Shown: positions 37,870 through 52,230, counted from the stretch's first letter. The stretch is DNA of 64,000 nucleotides from Allacma fusca (GCA_947179485.1 OX359250.1:28778654-28842653), one strand, 5' to 3'. The notes: generated from the letters alone by a model not told the origin. A program made the numbers and translations.

Positions 37870-40800
37870 CCTTCAGCAGTGACAATTTTCTTACAATCTT
37901 CCGTACTTCAATATTTTTCTGTACATTTGTTTCCTTTCAATTTCAAGGGGGAAAAAAACTGTAAGTTAGTATCTAGATGTGAAGCCGGAGTCGGAGTCCA
38001 CTTCAATTTGTGTCGGAAGGAAGGAGAGAAATTGCTATTTGTGCATGATTGTAATTACATAATTGTTTGATGGAGCTTTCAAATTTGGATAAGTAATTGC
38101 ATTTAGGACTGGGCTTCCCATTTTTTGCTTTCCGTTTCTGCCATGTGCATATTAAAAACAAGAAAAACTATTAGTTGTTGGGCTTTATTGTGCCGGAAGC
38201 ATAAACCAGGAAGAGCATACTGTATAATGCTCTCTCGAATTATTAAACTATAAGAGCTACTATTATATGAGCGTAATAAAAATCATTTATCCAACTAACA
38301 ATAAGTATATAAAGCTCAGTAGGAAATTCGTTTTTTAAGAGTTTTTTTTTTAAAACTAGTTGAAACTGAAGGTTAGTATTGTGCTCTATAAATAAGCTCT
38401 TTACCACAGGAAATTGTTGAAGAAGTAATAAAAACTCATCTTTGTCAATAGGATTTTCAATTACCTACTTTTAGAAGTAATCATGTATGTACATATGTAC
38501 TTATTTGAAATATATTTATTGACTTTTGAATAATTATTCTATCCCTGTCTCTCGTAAGTAAATGGACAAGTTCTTCTCTTGAAGACTCACTCTCAGGACA
38601 GCCTGCGGGACGTCACCGAGCAGCATACAAATAAAATTAAGTACATTTTAATACAATTGTGGGAAGAGCAAAAAATTAACGATATGTTTTAGCATCTAAT
38701 CCCAGGACCAAATGACAGGACTCCAGCTGTACATACACGTGCTTTTGTCAGAATGAATAGTGAGTTGCAATTGTGATGAGAAATTTGAAGGGCATAGTCT
38801 CCAATGGCATACAAGGATTCATTTAATTCAAGTCAACCTACAATAGAGAAGGTGGGGAAATCAATGAACACAACTTTAAAAGGTTGAACCTATGATTATT
38901 ATTATTTTTTTGTGCAGAGCTCCAAACCGCAGAGCAATTCTCCGGTTGCATAATTTTAATAAATACATACATGAACGCTGATAATGTAGCACTGAAATGG
39001 CATTGAAATGACCACATTATTGTAATTACGTACAAAGATGTCAAAATGCATTTTCCTGAGCCACTATGATGTGTTTGGGAGCACATCACACTGGAACAAT
39101 AGTCATTGTATGGGACATCAGGCAGGAGCAGGGTAAATTACTGTGTATTGTCATAGTCTCTCATCCCCCATGTGTATATAATATACACTGGAGCTTGATT
39201 GAACAAAATGTTTTTACGTTGGGAAACCCCAATAAACTCCTCCGACATTCATTGAGCAAATCAGGTCCGTCCTTTCGTCGGATAAATTCCTCGCAATTTA
39301 TTCCCATTCCTTAACAAATACATTTTAAAATTTTGCCTTCCAGTTGAGACTCAACCACGGAGTTTGCACTATCGTCCTTTCCTATATAGATACAAACGTG
39401 ACTCAAAAGGGATTGTGGTGGAAAAATTTGTCATAAAATAAATAATTGGATAATCCTTGATTTAAGTGCATGTGCATGCAAGCTATTCTATTGAACTTGG
39501 CTGCGTTCAATTGTTTATTTATCTCTTGGTTTGACACACATATGTAGTCATGTCTTTGGAGCCATGAGGATATGTCAGCAGAAATAATTAATTTGTACAA
39601 AGCAAACAATAGTAATTATTATTTCGTATCTCTCCCCCCCAGAGAAGTGTTCATTAGTGAGACTATAGAGCTCCGACAGCATTTCCTTATCCACTTCCAT
39701 CCACATGGTTCCAACAACTGGACTTGACTTATGTCTAAAGGCCTTCGTGACTGGAGAGATTGTGGGGATCCGAGCCAACTATAATTATTATTGGAATTTC
39801 TGACCACATTCTTCCCTATATTTTGCAATACAGTACTCTTGGAATTAAGACAAACAAAAATGGGGTAATGGAACTAATCATTCAATTTTCAAGGAACAAC
39901 ATTATTCTCCTTGTTTTCAGCCCCTCTGTCCCAACTGTGTCTGTACATTGTTCCGTAATTTCATTTTGGATTTACGGCAGCGTTAGACTCCTTTAAAGAT
40001 TACTTGCCCTCTCATAATAAAAGTCACGGGATTATAAATGTGATTATTGGGAATTAGCTCATTTGGAGGCTTAAGTATGGAGTAAATATGGGGCGGGTGT
40101 CAGTAAATCGCAAATTCATTTAGATAAAGCAGAGCACATGTGTGTGTGCATTGGAGAGGAGTCTCTCTAGACTATTTAAAATGAAGAGTATTTGAGTATC
40201 TATTCCAAATATAATTTGTATGCGTAAGCGATGACTATCTCCTCAAAATATAATCTTTTGGGGAAAATTATCAAATTAGAGGCGGCCGTATATAGTAATT
40301 GTGGGATTTGGGATTGGATTTGTGACACTACTGTTGTGAGGAGCGGATTACAAATACTTACCTTACTATACAATGCTCCCTTTCTTATGACAGCAATAAT
40401 AGTTACTACAACTCTCCGTACTGCTAAATGACAATTGTTTTGATTTATGTTGACACAGTAAACTATTCTAATTATAAATGAAGCAATGAGTAAGCACGAG
40501 GCAGACAAATGAATCACACACATGCACTCCATACCGATAGACTAAGTACAAGCTCCAGGAATTGGTGCACCAAAAATTCCACAATTGGACAGCTATGTAC
40601 ACAAAACACAAATGACTGACAGATCTATGGAAGATTCAATTCTACCCCTCACACGACGGTACGTATACTGTTAATTACATGATAAAATATGAACTCTTAA
40701 AATGTAAAGGTAACAACCCTGACAAGACCGTCTGACACTCTGTGTCTGCATGAGGGCATGTAAATATTATAGATACGGCCAGGATGGACTAAAAAGTCTA

Positions 40801-41280
40801 ATGAGGTTTCCAGCAATCACAAAAAGTCTCAGTAATTTAGTGTCTCCGTAGCATTTTCAGGAGGAGGTGATGAGGAAAGCGGGACGAAAAACCATAGGGA
40901 AATTAATATTCAGTCCTAGTACAGCTTCCAATTGGGTTAGGCTGTAAAATAAGCTAATAATTGTAAGTCCACTGTGCTCTTTCACCAACAAGTAATAACT
41001 ATAAGGGAAGTAGCTGTAGTAGTGCACTGTCGTATTTTATCTTCCAGTCAAATATATATACCTATAATTATATATATATATATGATAAACTCATTCCGCA
41101 ATTTGTCATTAGTCAATTAATTGAGTCATTAGTTAATGTCATCCTGGTATCCTTCAGATTTCAGAAATCTTCTGAACAACCTTCAACTGTCTCGTAAACT
41201 TCAAGGAGTATTATTTTGGTGGGTGGACGTTCAGGAAAGTTTGGGCGAAAATCTCCAGTCAAAATTTAAAGTGGAATCAG
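37870..41280. other. Gene-poor interval within the MFSD6-like pair
   Basis: About 3.4 kb with no supportable gene. ORFs such as 38838-39089 and 40200-40532 (minus) and 39066-39314 (plus) overlap in several frames and look random. A (TA)n run is at about 41060-41083. Confidence 0.45.
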
Positions 41281-42183
41281 CGTAAGTTCAATTTATTTCT
41301 ATTCTTTTTCTATACCGCACAGATCAGGTGAATCCTTTGTCCGTGCTACTGTGCGGCTTTTGTTATCCTGGAAAATTAAATATTGCTAGCAACTCTGACC
41401 TAATTTCGGTGCACGTATAAAAAAAATTGTATTGTTTATTTTCCTAATATACTATTTCCTCTCTGAATGAAGTCTAACATACATAGCTTAATAACCTTTC
41501 AGACCTTGCACGTGTGTTGAAAATATTTGAAGAGAAATTAAACCCTATGAGACCTGTGCAGTTTTTGTTACTTGCTTAAAGGAATATATTAAAATTATAC
41601 TAATTACTACTACTTACATTCACATGTATTAATATTTGAGGGCCGTATATGTATGTTTCCAATGAATGTACACCTTGAAATTTTAGTATTTCCCAAGAGT
41701 TTTCTTAGAACGATTTACAATTACATTCGAAAAGTTGTGTGTTCCAAAGTTAGAGCAAAAGTATGAAAAATTATTTATACCCCTGTTCTAAAAATGCTAG
41801 GCCCCGTTTGATTCTTATTATTAAAACCTCCGGCGTCAAGTGGACAATGTGTTTCCCAAAACTGTGCTAAATCTCTGTTTACGCCTGGCTCAATAGGGAC
41901 ATTAAAATATATTACGGCTGAAATGAGACTCGGCACAAAGGGAATAACAATAGTGAAGAGCCGGAAGTGCATAATGACTTCGTGATTAAAAATAGGGGAA
42001 GAAGTGTACACTATAAAATTGCAGATGGTCAGCGTGTCAACGTATGGAGTTACACACACATTGTACGTTGACAATTTTTTCCGCTCATCCCTGACGCTGC
42101 ATTTGCTGACTTGCTAAATATTAAGTAATAAAAAGTATAAACTGTTCTTGATCTCATTGCAAAATATATTTAAAAAAAAACAG
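41281..42183 (+). other. Probable 5' leader intron of MFSD6-like copy B
   Basis: A donor AATCAGC/GTAAGTTC ends a putative leader exon at 41281. An acceptor AAAAACAG precedes 42184, 22 bases before the copy B start codon. The acceptor has a poor pyrimidine tract, so the intron is only probable. A 99-residue minus-strand ORF inside it (41775-42074) starts with TTG and is not supported. Confidence 0.4.
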
Positions 42184-42205
42184 GAAAGCGCTGCCGTTAG
42201 CAATC

Positions 42206-45200
42206 ATGGATAATGAAAATAAAGGCGGACAGGATTCATCCTCAGTTGTGTCTGCCATCCCTGTAACGAACGGTCGAAGTAAGGATCTGGATGAAGATGG
42301 GAAAGTGAAAAATTTCTATGTGGTGGACTTCATCAAGGAGTACGAGAAGGAAGGAAATTTATTAAAAATGCAGTCTTTTGCAAGGCTAGAGGCCCAAGCC
42401 GAGATAGAGGCTTCCGCAAGGAACAACCCCCCAAAGAAAAAAGGCTGGGACAGCTTCTGGAAGAGAACTCTGGCGGACATGACAAATAAAAATTTACTTC
42501 CTATTAAAACCCTTTTCTTTTTTAAGGCTGCGAGTAAGTAATAACAATCATTCTTGAGTGTAGATACTATTCTCTGTAATGTGAGGCCATGGCAGTAAAT
42601 GAAGCCCCTCCGACAAATTCAAATGATGCAGAAATGTAAATAAGTTTGAACACGTTTCTTGATTTTTCTAGCTTTATTCGTCCTGTACCCATTTTTAACC
42701 CTCCACATTAAATCGCTGGGACTGGACGCAGCGGAAGCTGGGATTAATTCTGCATTTATTCCAGTGGTGGCTATTTTGGGTCCACCAGTAGCTGGTATTA
42801 TAGCAGACAAAATCGGAAATTTTAAGGTATGTCCATTTGCATTCCTAATTTATTTCAGCTTCCTAATTCTCGTCGCCCTTTTTCAATCTGATTTCATTTC
42901 CTTTCTGGTCTTCAGGTTTTGCTCGCAGCAATGACATTAGTAACAGCTGGCCTGGCTTTACTGCTTCTCCTAGTCCCGATCGCACGTGAGACAGTGACAT
43001 TACCTCTGGACATCACATTTGCAATGGGTTGTGGAGGACGGAACTCCGTCCAATTAGAAATGGTCGAGCATAATTTGTGCACTTTGGATACTTCGAAATC
43101 TCCATGGAGTCACATGCATCCATCTGTGGTTCAGTGCGGAACCATCTGCCCTGCTGCACAACTGAAAAAGGCACAAAAGTACGCTCCTTTCTCTAGCTTG
43201 CCCCTACCTGAGAACCAGACATATTTGATGCCAGGGAAGAAATTAACGTTCACCCCTTTCACGAAACAAAGACCCAGCTTGATTTGCAGTAAAGGAAGTA
43301 ACATTTCTTGCTTCTTTGCTTTCGCTGATCTTGAGGATGTGTCCGTGTCAACTAATGTCAAAACGGCATTTTCCCAGCTACGACTGCCTGGGAGTAGGAA
43401 AAGTGGAAGTAATGTGACGGAGCTCACTTTAGAAGTACAGGGCAGCTGGAAATTCGGGAATCAAGAGTTTGACGCTGTTCCCATGTGTGCCCACAATAGT
43501 GATGTCGCCCATGAGAATGAAACCAAATGTCTGGATAAATGCTTGCTTAATTATGAGCGAAATTTGTTTTGTTCAAATAAAGAAGAAACTATCGTAAGTT
43601 TGATTGTATTAGCAATTATGCCTTCAATGCAAGTTTTATGATAACTTTGGAATTAATTGTGGGTCAGATTGGATCTTTTACATGTGCTGATATTTCTTTG
43701 ATAGGTGCATGACGTTGCTTTGACATTCTGGTTGTACACACTCTTTCGGATTATTCTGGGGCTGGGAAGTGCCACTTCGTGGATCATGTTTGAAGGGGCT
43801 GTTCTTGCAATTTTAAAGGTCTGATAATCGCAAATGTTACAGTGCGGTATATTTTCACCTATTTCTATGTTTTGTCTCGCTTTCTTATTTGAGCTTCAAT
43901 TTTGATTCTACCTAAATTTTTGAATTTGATCTAAATTTTGATTCTACCTAAATTTTTGAATTTGATCTAAATTTTGATTCTGCCTAAATTTTTGGATTGG
44001 GTCTCAATTTTGATTCTGCCTACATTTTTGAATTGGGCTTCAGTTTTGATTCTGCCTAAATTTTTGATTTGAGACTCAATTTTGATTCTGTCTACATTTT
44101 TGAATTGGGCTTCAGTTTTGATTCTGCCTAAATTTTTGATTTGAGACTCAATTTTGATTCTACCTAAATTTTTGGATTGAGCCTCAATTTTGATTCTGCC
44201 TAAATTTTTGGACTAGGCCTAAATTTTGATTCTGTCTAAATTTTTGAATTGGGCTTCAGTTTTGATTCTGCCTAAATTTTTGATTTGAGACTCAATTTTA
44301 ATAATAATTTTTAATAATTAAAAGGTCAATTAAAAAAATGGCCTCTAATAAATGCGGGTGCCACAGAACCAAGGGTTTTTAATGAAATTTATTGTCACAT
44401 TTGCAGGAATGTGGAGGGGACTACGGCCTACAAAGAGTTAGTGCTCTGGTTGCTGCAGTAGTTGTCTGCCCTCTTTCCGGGGCGCTCATCTATACGTTCC
44501 AGGATTTCCGGCCAGCCTTTTATCTATATGCAGTTCTTCAAACGTTCAGTGCATTTTTAACTTTGAAAATAGACTTGACGTTTAAAACACCCGCAGAGAA
44601 GGTACTGGGTCATTTGAAGGAAGTACTGTCCCAAGTGGAGATTCTCATATTTTTCTTCGCCATGTTTTTATCAGGTATTTTAAAAAATTGATCATTCATT
44701 TGTATTCCTTACAAATTTTAAAATAACAAAATTCCTGTCATGCATTAGTCCTTTGCGTGTATCTACAGACACGTGTGGAAAATAATTGAGCACTGTAACT
44801 TAAGTTACTTCAATGTTCATCGTAAATGATAAGTAAGTAATTATGTGCTTATATTATCTTAGGTTCTGCTTGGGGATATCTGGAAAGCTTTCTCTTTTGG
44901 TTCCTTAAAAATTTGGGCGGAAGCGAAATACTTATGGGATTGACAGTATCCGTGGGTGGGTTGTTTGGGCTGCCACTGCTAATTATGAGTCGAATTGTTA
45001 TCAAGAAATTCGGGCACGTGAACGTCCTTTGCCTGGGACTGTTTTTCTATTTCATTCGATTATTTGGTAAGGCTGAGTTAATGACAGTCAACTATAGAGT
45101 CACTGATCCTACTGTTATATAAAACATGTTTATAAATCAAAAATATTTTCACGAGGTCTGATGACTAAACTGAAACCATTTATGAATTTCAGGGTATTCT

Positions 45201-46102
45201 TATATTCAAAATCCTTGGATGTGCCTTCCATTTGAGGCTATGGAAGCCATCACTTCCAGTTTGGCAATCACAGCAGCTGCTACTTACGCTGCTGCATTGT
45301 CCACTGAGCAAACCATCGCTTCTATTCAGGGATTCATGGGAGCTTTATATTTTGGCATAGGTAAGTAATTTTACATGAGTTGAATGACCAAATGAATAGA
45401 TTTGAAAGTTCAGTTCCCCGTGTTTGTTTTCTTAATGAGACTCGATATCTTTATGGTTTTTTAATTTAGTGAGTGCCAGTTGGAATAGTAATTATTATTA
45501 GAATATTTAAATTGTTATTTACTACGGGGGTTGACACATTTTCCTTAATTAGTGTTTTGTCATTACAACTTTCAGGACGTGGAGCGGGGAGTCTGGTCGG
45601 GGGATTTTTTATAAAATGGTACGGAGAAAGAATAACATTCCAGATATTCGGAGTCATAGCTCTCATATCAAGTGTACTCTACTTCATTTTAAATATGGCT
45701 TACATCCGGAGACACACTCGTGTACATTACGGCCTAGATATTAATAATCTCCGTGGTCTCAAGAGTGAGGAGACTCTGGGAGTTCCTCCGAATGCTGGGA
45801 TTGTCAGTGTTGTCACGTCCCTTGATAATAGCAATCATGGAAATAGCACAGACGCCGAGAATCCAGCGAGTGTTCCGAAAAGTGAAATTGATGACACCGT
45901 TTTAAGTTCCGGTGACTCCGGGACTCAAAAACTAAACGGAGGTTACATTGGCCCTTGTGATGTGGACACTTACACGGACATCCCCCTTGATGAGGAGGAG
46001 TCCCCCGATAGTACAAATAATGTAAGAAAGCGACCCGCATCCCTTCCCGAAAAATCTCAAATGAGTGTTGAAATCTCAACTCATCGGTCTGCTGAGAATT
46101 AA
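42206..46102 (+). CDS. MFSD6-like major facilitator transporter, copy B
   Basis: Eight exons (42206-42533, 42672-42826, 42916-43593, 43705-43818, 44407-44674, 44863-45066, 45193-45360, 45576-46102) give 813 residues. Each block of copy A has a counterpart: LLPIKTLFFFKAA, LYPFLTLHIKSLGLDAAEAG, ADKIGNFK, VPIARETVTLP, MFEGAVLAILK, GDYGLQRVS, DFRPAFYLYA, ILMGLTVSVGG and GRGAGSLVGG. Exons 4 to 7 have exactly the same lengths as in copy A (114, 268, 204, 168 bases) and all phases agree. The N-terminus (109 residues before the first splice against 62) and the acidic Ser/Thr-rich C-terminal tail are longer. The exon 4 donor is the weak GTCTGA, next to a minisatellite. The substrate is unknown. Confidence 0.92.
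43900..44295 (+). repeat. 36-bp minisatellite, 11 copies, in intron 4 of copy B
   Basis: Eleven consecutive 36-base units beginning TTTTGATTCT fill 396 bases. Units differ at few sites and fall into variants ending CTAAA, CTCAA or TTCAG. Units ending GGGCTTCAG and GAGACTCAA alternate, which suggests growth by two-unit (72-base) duplications. Each unit has TTTTGA, so it cannot be read through in that frame. The intron of copy A at the same place (99 bases) has no such repeat. Confidence 0.93.
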
Positions 46103-49100
46103 GTTTAATTTAAAATATGATCTGTTAATTGTGGTCGTTACTAAATGTCAAGGAAAGGCAGCTTGGATAAATTATATTTATTTTATCGATTCAATGTGCA
46201 GGCACGACTGCTTTGGAATTGATGTGAGGAGCTATAATAGTAATGTTCATATCGTTCGCTAATTATTAAGGGAATTGGTTCGAGGAGTGATTTAGTTATA
46301 AATGTTCAATTCGTTTTGTAGCACTTTGCAGTCTTTTGGTGTATACTTTTTATAATTTTACCCTTTTCTGTTAATTTTATTATTTTTTCCTTCCGTGTAC
46401 ATCACGCACATACATACATATGCCTTACTCATGTAAATAAGAAAAGTAGAAAAGCAGCTACTGTGCTAGCATTTAAAACTATAGTCGTAGAATTTTCATT
46501 TTTTGTCATTTTTCCCTTTTAGTAGAGAATTGATACAAATATTATTAAATCAATGATAAAGATTTTCTGTCATGTAAAGAAATATTTTCATTGGGGCAAG
46601 GGAAGAGATTTTAAGGAATTCCACCGTTCACTGAAATTCCAAGTCAATTAGAATTCAGGTATTAATACCAAAAACGAAATCAAGGACATTTTCATTTTTA
46701 TCGGCAATTTTTTAATATATGCTCCTTGCTCATGGCTAATTATAAATGAGGAAATAGCAAAAGAATCGAGCATGTACGGATTCGATATGCCATGTAAGTT
46801 TCCGACAAGACGAAAAATTCCTGAATACATTATATTCTATATGAAAAATGTAATTATTTCAGTTTGGGTTGAGACTATACTGGAAAGAATATTTTGTAAA
46901 ATTAATAGATCGTACATCAGCTGTAGCCCCTTAACTTTATTACAGTCATTAAAAATGTTCAAACCATAAATAGAGAAGCATGATAAAACAATCTGCAACA
47001 CGAAGCATTTTTTCTCAAAACTCCGCACAAATCTAAGATTAATATTTAACGAGCTGTTTTATATTTTTTAGCATTCTATTTCCAGTTAATGGTTTACCAA
47101 TAAATAAAATATGCCTTTAGTCTGAAAAATTCTTGCCCTCTCTCTCTCCCTCCCTGCAGCTAAACTTACCGACGCTGATACACATGAAACAAGATGAAAC
47201 GTGGCTAAGAATTTGGGCATGGAAAATAAAATTTGATTTGAGATATGGAGACTCTACACTTGTTTTTTCACAACCTTCGAAGCGTATATTGATTGAAGCC
47301 CCTGACGCTTTACGAAATCATTGCTTGTTTTCACCTATGAAATTACAAGTCGGAAGTTGATATCTACGCCGGAGCAGGTCTACTTACACATCCTAATAAC
47401 AAAGTTACACTCAAAGTTCCAGCCCACATCACTATCTGGAAATAAAATCAAAGTCTGAGGCTTGAAATTCATATAGAAGCCTTTAATGAAGTTCCCACAA
47501 TTTGAGCAACTTCATTTGTTTCTTGTACCTCTTACAAGGATGAGAATCAGAAAATCCCGTAGTTGAAAATAACTTGTACATAATAAACAGTGATCAACTA
47601 TACCTACGGATCCCAGACGCAATCACATACTTTTGGGGCGGACTAAAATGAAGTAATCAATATAGTTTGAGAGCATGTTCTCTCTTACGGTTACTAACTC
47701 ACAAATCATATAATTTTAAAGCAGCAATCTGTAACATGATTTCAATCCCTCTGAATTTACTGGCATCCAACCATGATGAGGTGTAGTGTATAAATGCGCT
47801 CAAGACAAGATTATTAACGCGACGGTTAAGGTGTGTGTAGGAGCTCTGACTCAATTTACCCACACACATTGCCTATATCCTTCGAAGCATGTCAGTCATA
47901 TTAGTCTTCCTAAATACAATTCAAAACAGCAAAAGCTAAGCAGCAAAAGATCCGTATAGATAGTGCCCCCAAAGGGTGTGGGATGTTGATGGACTCTGTA
48001 TATACATAGGAAAGCATAATAGAGTTATTTCTTAAAATTGTTTGATTTTTTCCCTTAATTTCCCCTTCATACCCTTCTCGTGAAAATAATCATGTTTTGT
48101 CATCGAATTGAGTAAGTAAACCGTGAAAGTCAATTTGACGTGGAAGATTGCATTGCGGAACGTATGTAACAATGAACTTTATCCCATCAGAGGAGAGAAG
48201 TGCCTGCACACATGGAAAGGAAATTTCCACATGGTAGAGTAAACAAACTTACCAACTTTGCACTTTTGACCTTGTAATAAGACTTAACCCAAATTTGTAC
48301 TGTAATAATAGCTACTTCAAGAAATGACCATTCTGTAAAATAAATCAATACTGTCCTGTTCATAAGGGATTATCTTCCTATATATAAACTTCAGGTCAAA
48401 ATGACATCATCACCAAAGTTAAAATAAGAATAATAATAATAAAAAAAATTGCGGAGAAAAACCAGTCACAAGCGTTTACAGCTTAAGACCAAAACAAACG
48501 AGTACATTCAAAAATGGAGAAACTTCTTAATTTATTTCTATCTGCTTAAGCTCTTGAGCAAATAAAGTGTACAAATAGGATTGTTTTGTTGACATGAGGA
48601 TGTTATTTACAAAACAATTCCCACAATTTCTGAAATCTCGAGTCCCCTTTACCCACAAGGTATAAAAATACCTGCGAGGATGCAGGTCAAAAGGAAGGTT
48701 AGCATCTGCATATATTTATATGTAGATACCTATGGATTGTGAGAAGGATGCAATGTGCACGGCGTCATTAAGGGAAATCACAGGTGTCAATGTCATGGTA
48801 AATGTAACATTGAGGAGACATTGACTGAGCATTTAGGTTCAGCCCATGGGGAATTCTTATACACAAACAATTCTCCCCGCCATATACTTACATTACACTT
48901 TACCAGTGAATTCTGAGGAAGTCACACTTCGACATGTACCTGTGCTTTATCCCAACATTAAAATATCCCAACAATATGTATTCTGTAGTTGAAGACTACT
49001 TATAAAAATGGGATTTCAAAATCACAGCAACGGGTTGGGGCTGACGGAAATGCTCCAAGGAAATTAGTGCTATTCACGTAGTACCAAATGACAGGGTAAA

Positions 49101-52100
49101 GTTCACCGTACCATGTTTTTCACAAAAATGTGTCAAAACCTACCAAAACAGCATGCAAAACTGTATTCCTTAATTGTTCTGTCTAATTTTTTCTCTCTAT
49201 CTCTAAATGTACAACTCACCTTGGAGGGTTACAAGTCTCATGAATACCGTATTTAGTGCGAAATTAATCCGTTGGCAGTACTACGTGTGTATAAGTCTGC
49301 TTCAAATTTCATATCTCTGTATACCTCACCCTAGAACTTAGGATTCCAAACTCGTAGTTACTTTTTTTTTCCTGCGAATTTTTTTCGGCAAGTAATACGT
49401 TTTATGGATTGGCCAAAAAGTCAATAAACGAGATTGGTCCTGGTTGGACGCTGAAGGAAGTTATTGTTGTATAAATGGTACGCCAGTAATTATAAAGTAA
49501 TGCTTGTACCAAAATAAGATTTTTGAAGGAATCATGAGGAAGAATCTTCATCCGTATTATATAGTTTTGGTGGGCTCTCATAAAAAAGGGAAAAAAATTA
49601 TTATACAATTAATTTTATATGGAACAATACGAAAGGAACAGAAGGAACGGGGCAACCAAGCACATCAATTTCACGCTTCCATTCTCGTCCTGCTCTTACA
49701 AGTTACACGTAGCCTGCACCAGTAGTATAGTATCCTCAACTAACATGATGAGTGACTGTAGTATGAGAATAATTATACAGAGGAATTGTCTACGCATTTA
49801 TCCCTGTTTCGTGTGTATATAGATATATATATAAGTATAGCAAACGCTACTAGAGTACGTTTCAAGGGGGAACAATAAAGGTAGAGAAACAAAGTTTAAG
49901 TCCCGTTTTTTCACTTTAAATCTTCCCCATTGCTCCCTGTCTGTGAGGTAAGAGCTCCGAGTCGTGATACCCATCAAAAATACTCAAGTAGTAATTTGAT
50001 TTGAATATGTTTTTCAGCTTGGTTACCTCTCTCATGTTTCCCGTTCCTGCTTTAGGGTACCGCTTTTGAGGAAATTAAATTATTTAAACTTGTTCTTTCT
50101 CTGTTTTTTTTTTACATTTCAAAACAATATCTCTGGTATGAGAACAAATTTTGATCAAGTGAAAAAAGGCAATGGGGAAAGAGGCGTCGGAGGAGCAAAA
50201 GCTATCTATACGCTTCATGATTTATATTCGTAAATAGTGAAGACGAGTGCAAAAATTTCGTTTGAAAGTTCTCAGCAGAGCGAATTTCATTCCTCCTTAA
50301 GAATCTCCAAAGTGTGAAAGGCACAAGTGCGTTAAAATACGGAAATATTATTTAATGTCATGTGCTAATTTCTGCAAGGGAAACTACCTCCCAGCTGTAA
50401 GAGAGAGAGAGAGAAACAATGTTGAGTCATAACAATTGATTTCATAACAGACTAACTCTTAATAATGGGGAGATGAATTGAGAATATTGAGGAGTCTTGA
50501 AGCTATCTAAAACAGTTAGTATTTCATAGAGAATCATTAGTTATGTCAAGTATTTCCAGGTATAAAAAACTTTTGCCGTAACCAGAAACAATCAAATGGT
50601 ATGGGAGGCTTTGTCCCTGCCCCGTTTCAACGTAATATGTCATCTGTCACAAGTCACAAAAAGTATTTGTTCCCTTCGGTTGCCGTTTATGTGTCTTTCG
50701 CCCTGTAATTCCTCCGAACTTTGTCAAGATGGACATATGTCTCAAATAAAAATCCAATTACTCAATAAAAACCATGCTGTATAGTAGTATATATGTACAT
50801 ATATAGTACAGGGACCTCCTCTGACTGGAAGATCCTGTACGGACCATAAGGAAGATTCTGTCTTCAATTAATTCCCAATTGCTCCCTAAACCCAAATGAG
50901 CATTTAACAAGGTTGTGCCCACTGACTCATTGCGATTACGACTGTCATCAGGTGTAGATTTACTCACCAGGAATGTACATACTTTACATACATACGTATG
51001 TATGTATGTCATTTTGTGTAAGAGATGAGGATCTATTTACTTCAGAGGAAAAGGCCTCCCTAATGCATATCTGAGAGCGGAGGGACCTTCCAAAATAAAT
51101 GGCAATCTAATGCAGTTCATGATGCATGAAGTCAATTACACAAGATGCTCTAGTATTACGAGGGCTCTATAGTAAATAGTATTATAAATCAGGATGATTC
51201 CCAACTAAAGAGAGGTATGTCCAATCTTCAGAGCACGAGGAAAAATCTTGTGGGGACAGCATGCTTCCAAGACAAGTGTTGGGGATATCATGTTCTTACC
51301 GATTTCCGTCGGAGCCTCTGAGCTTGTAACCCTTCATGAGAGGGAGAGAAGAAGTTAAATTAAAAAAGATTAACAACAAACGACTATCTATTTTACCTTA
51401 CGGGATTTGACCGTTTTTTTTTCAACCGATTCGCATGGCTTACCATCTATGCAAAACATTATGTGATGTGAATCCTTATGAGGGAGAGAGAGGCATCAAG
51501 ACTGTGGTATTTACTGCTCCTTGCTTACTAAACATGACGACGAGTGGGGCTAAATATCATTGTCTGTTACGTAACGCACCTAAATCTGGTGAATGAGTGT
51601 GTGTGTGTGTATTAAGTGAGTGGTTTTCTATAGTTTTTTTTTCATCCTATGTATCTATAGATACCTTTTATACTTAACTCCATTAGCTATTATAATAGAT
51701 TGTGTACCTCAAAAATCTCAGTACACTTCAAGTGTCAGGGATGTACGTTTCTTGAGATTCCCTCAGTCTCCGTAATCGTCAATCTATAGAGGCAGCCTGC
51801 TTTTTTTCGTCTTCGTCACTCTGCCTCTTTTTATATAATTTCACAGTGTTTCTATTATTCGCACAGGCAGGTGAGCATGGAGCAGGTCTGGGTTTTTAGT
51901 CAGTCTGAATGAAAACCATGCCAAAGTTGGAAGCAAACGTATTTTGCACGGCTCTCTCCTACTCAATTTGTTCCTTCGGTATTTACTCATTGTAGGCTTC
52001 AGCCAAAAAATTCTTCTCACCAATTAATGTCATTGTGCAAAAAGAACGCTTAGTCGTCAAGATTTTTTTTTTTTTTTACTGTGACTTCCTTTTTTCGCAT

Positions 52101-52123
52101 TTCAGTTACCTTCCTCCTTTCGT
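46103..52123. other. Gene-poor interval of about 6 kb
   Basis: After copy B, with AATAAA candidates near 47098, there is no supportable coding region. Short ORFs on both strands lack motifs or splice context. Small simple repeats occur (GA at 50399-50414, GT at 51598-51610). Confidence 0.45.
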
Positions 52124-52230
52124 TCAGTGTGAGCTTGAGGCTTGAGTCTTTTGAATTCAAACAGTGTCTACTGAAAGTTTGTGTCACTGGAACGATTGCA
52201 AGTCCCTCGTCAAAAAAGACTGGGAACTAA
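52124..52230 (+). promoter_or_regulatory. Initiator and first untranslated exon of the Gln/His-rich gene
   Basis: TTCAGTGTG at about 52123-52131 matches the arthropod initiator. A donor TAA/GTAAGTTT ends a putative leader exon at 52230. A strong acceptor CCTTTTTCTCAG precedes 52541, and a second donor CACAA/GTAAGTGC ends at 52591, which would make a small second leader exon before the coding exon. This structure is inferred from splice consensus only. Confidence 0.35.

Noticed and set aside
41775..42074. 99-codon minus-strand ORF within the leader intron of transporter copy B
   Set aside because: TTG start, no recognisable domain and no matching splice sites; weakly hydrophobic composition is not enough.
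43900..44295. CRISPR-like spaced repeat
   Set aside because: Units are directly adjacent with no unique spacers, and the locus is a eukaryotic intron; it is a minisatellite.
46270..46290. B-box-like GGTTCGAGG, as in a tRNA gene
   Set aside because: The last conserved C is missing and no A box or cloverleaf arms could be formed around it.
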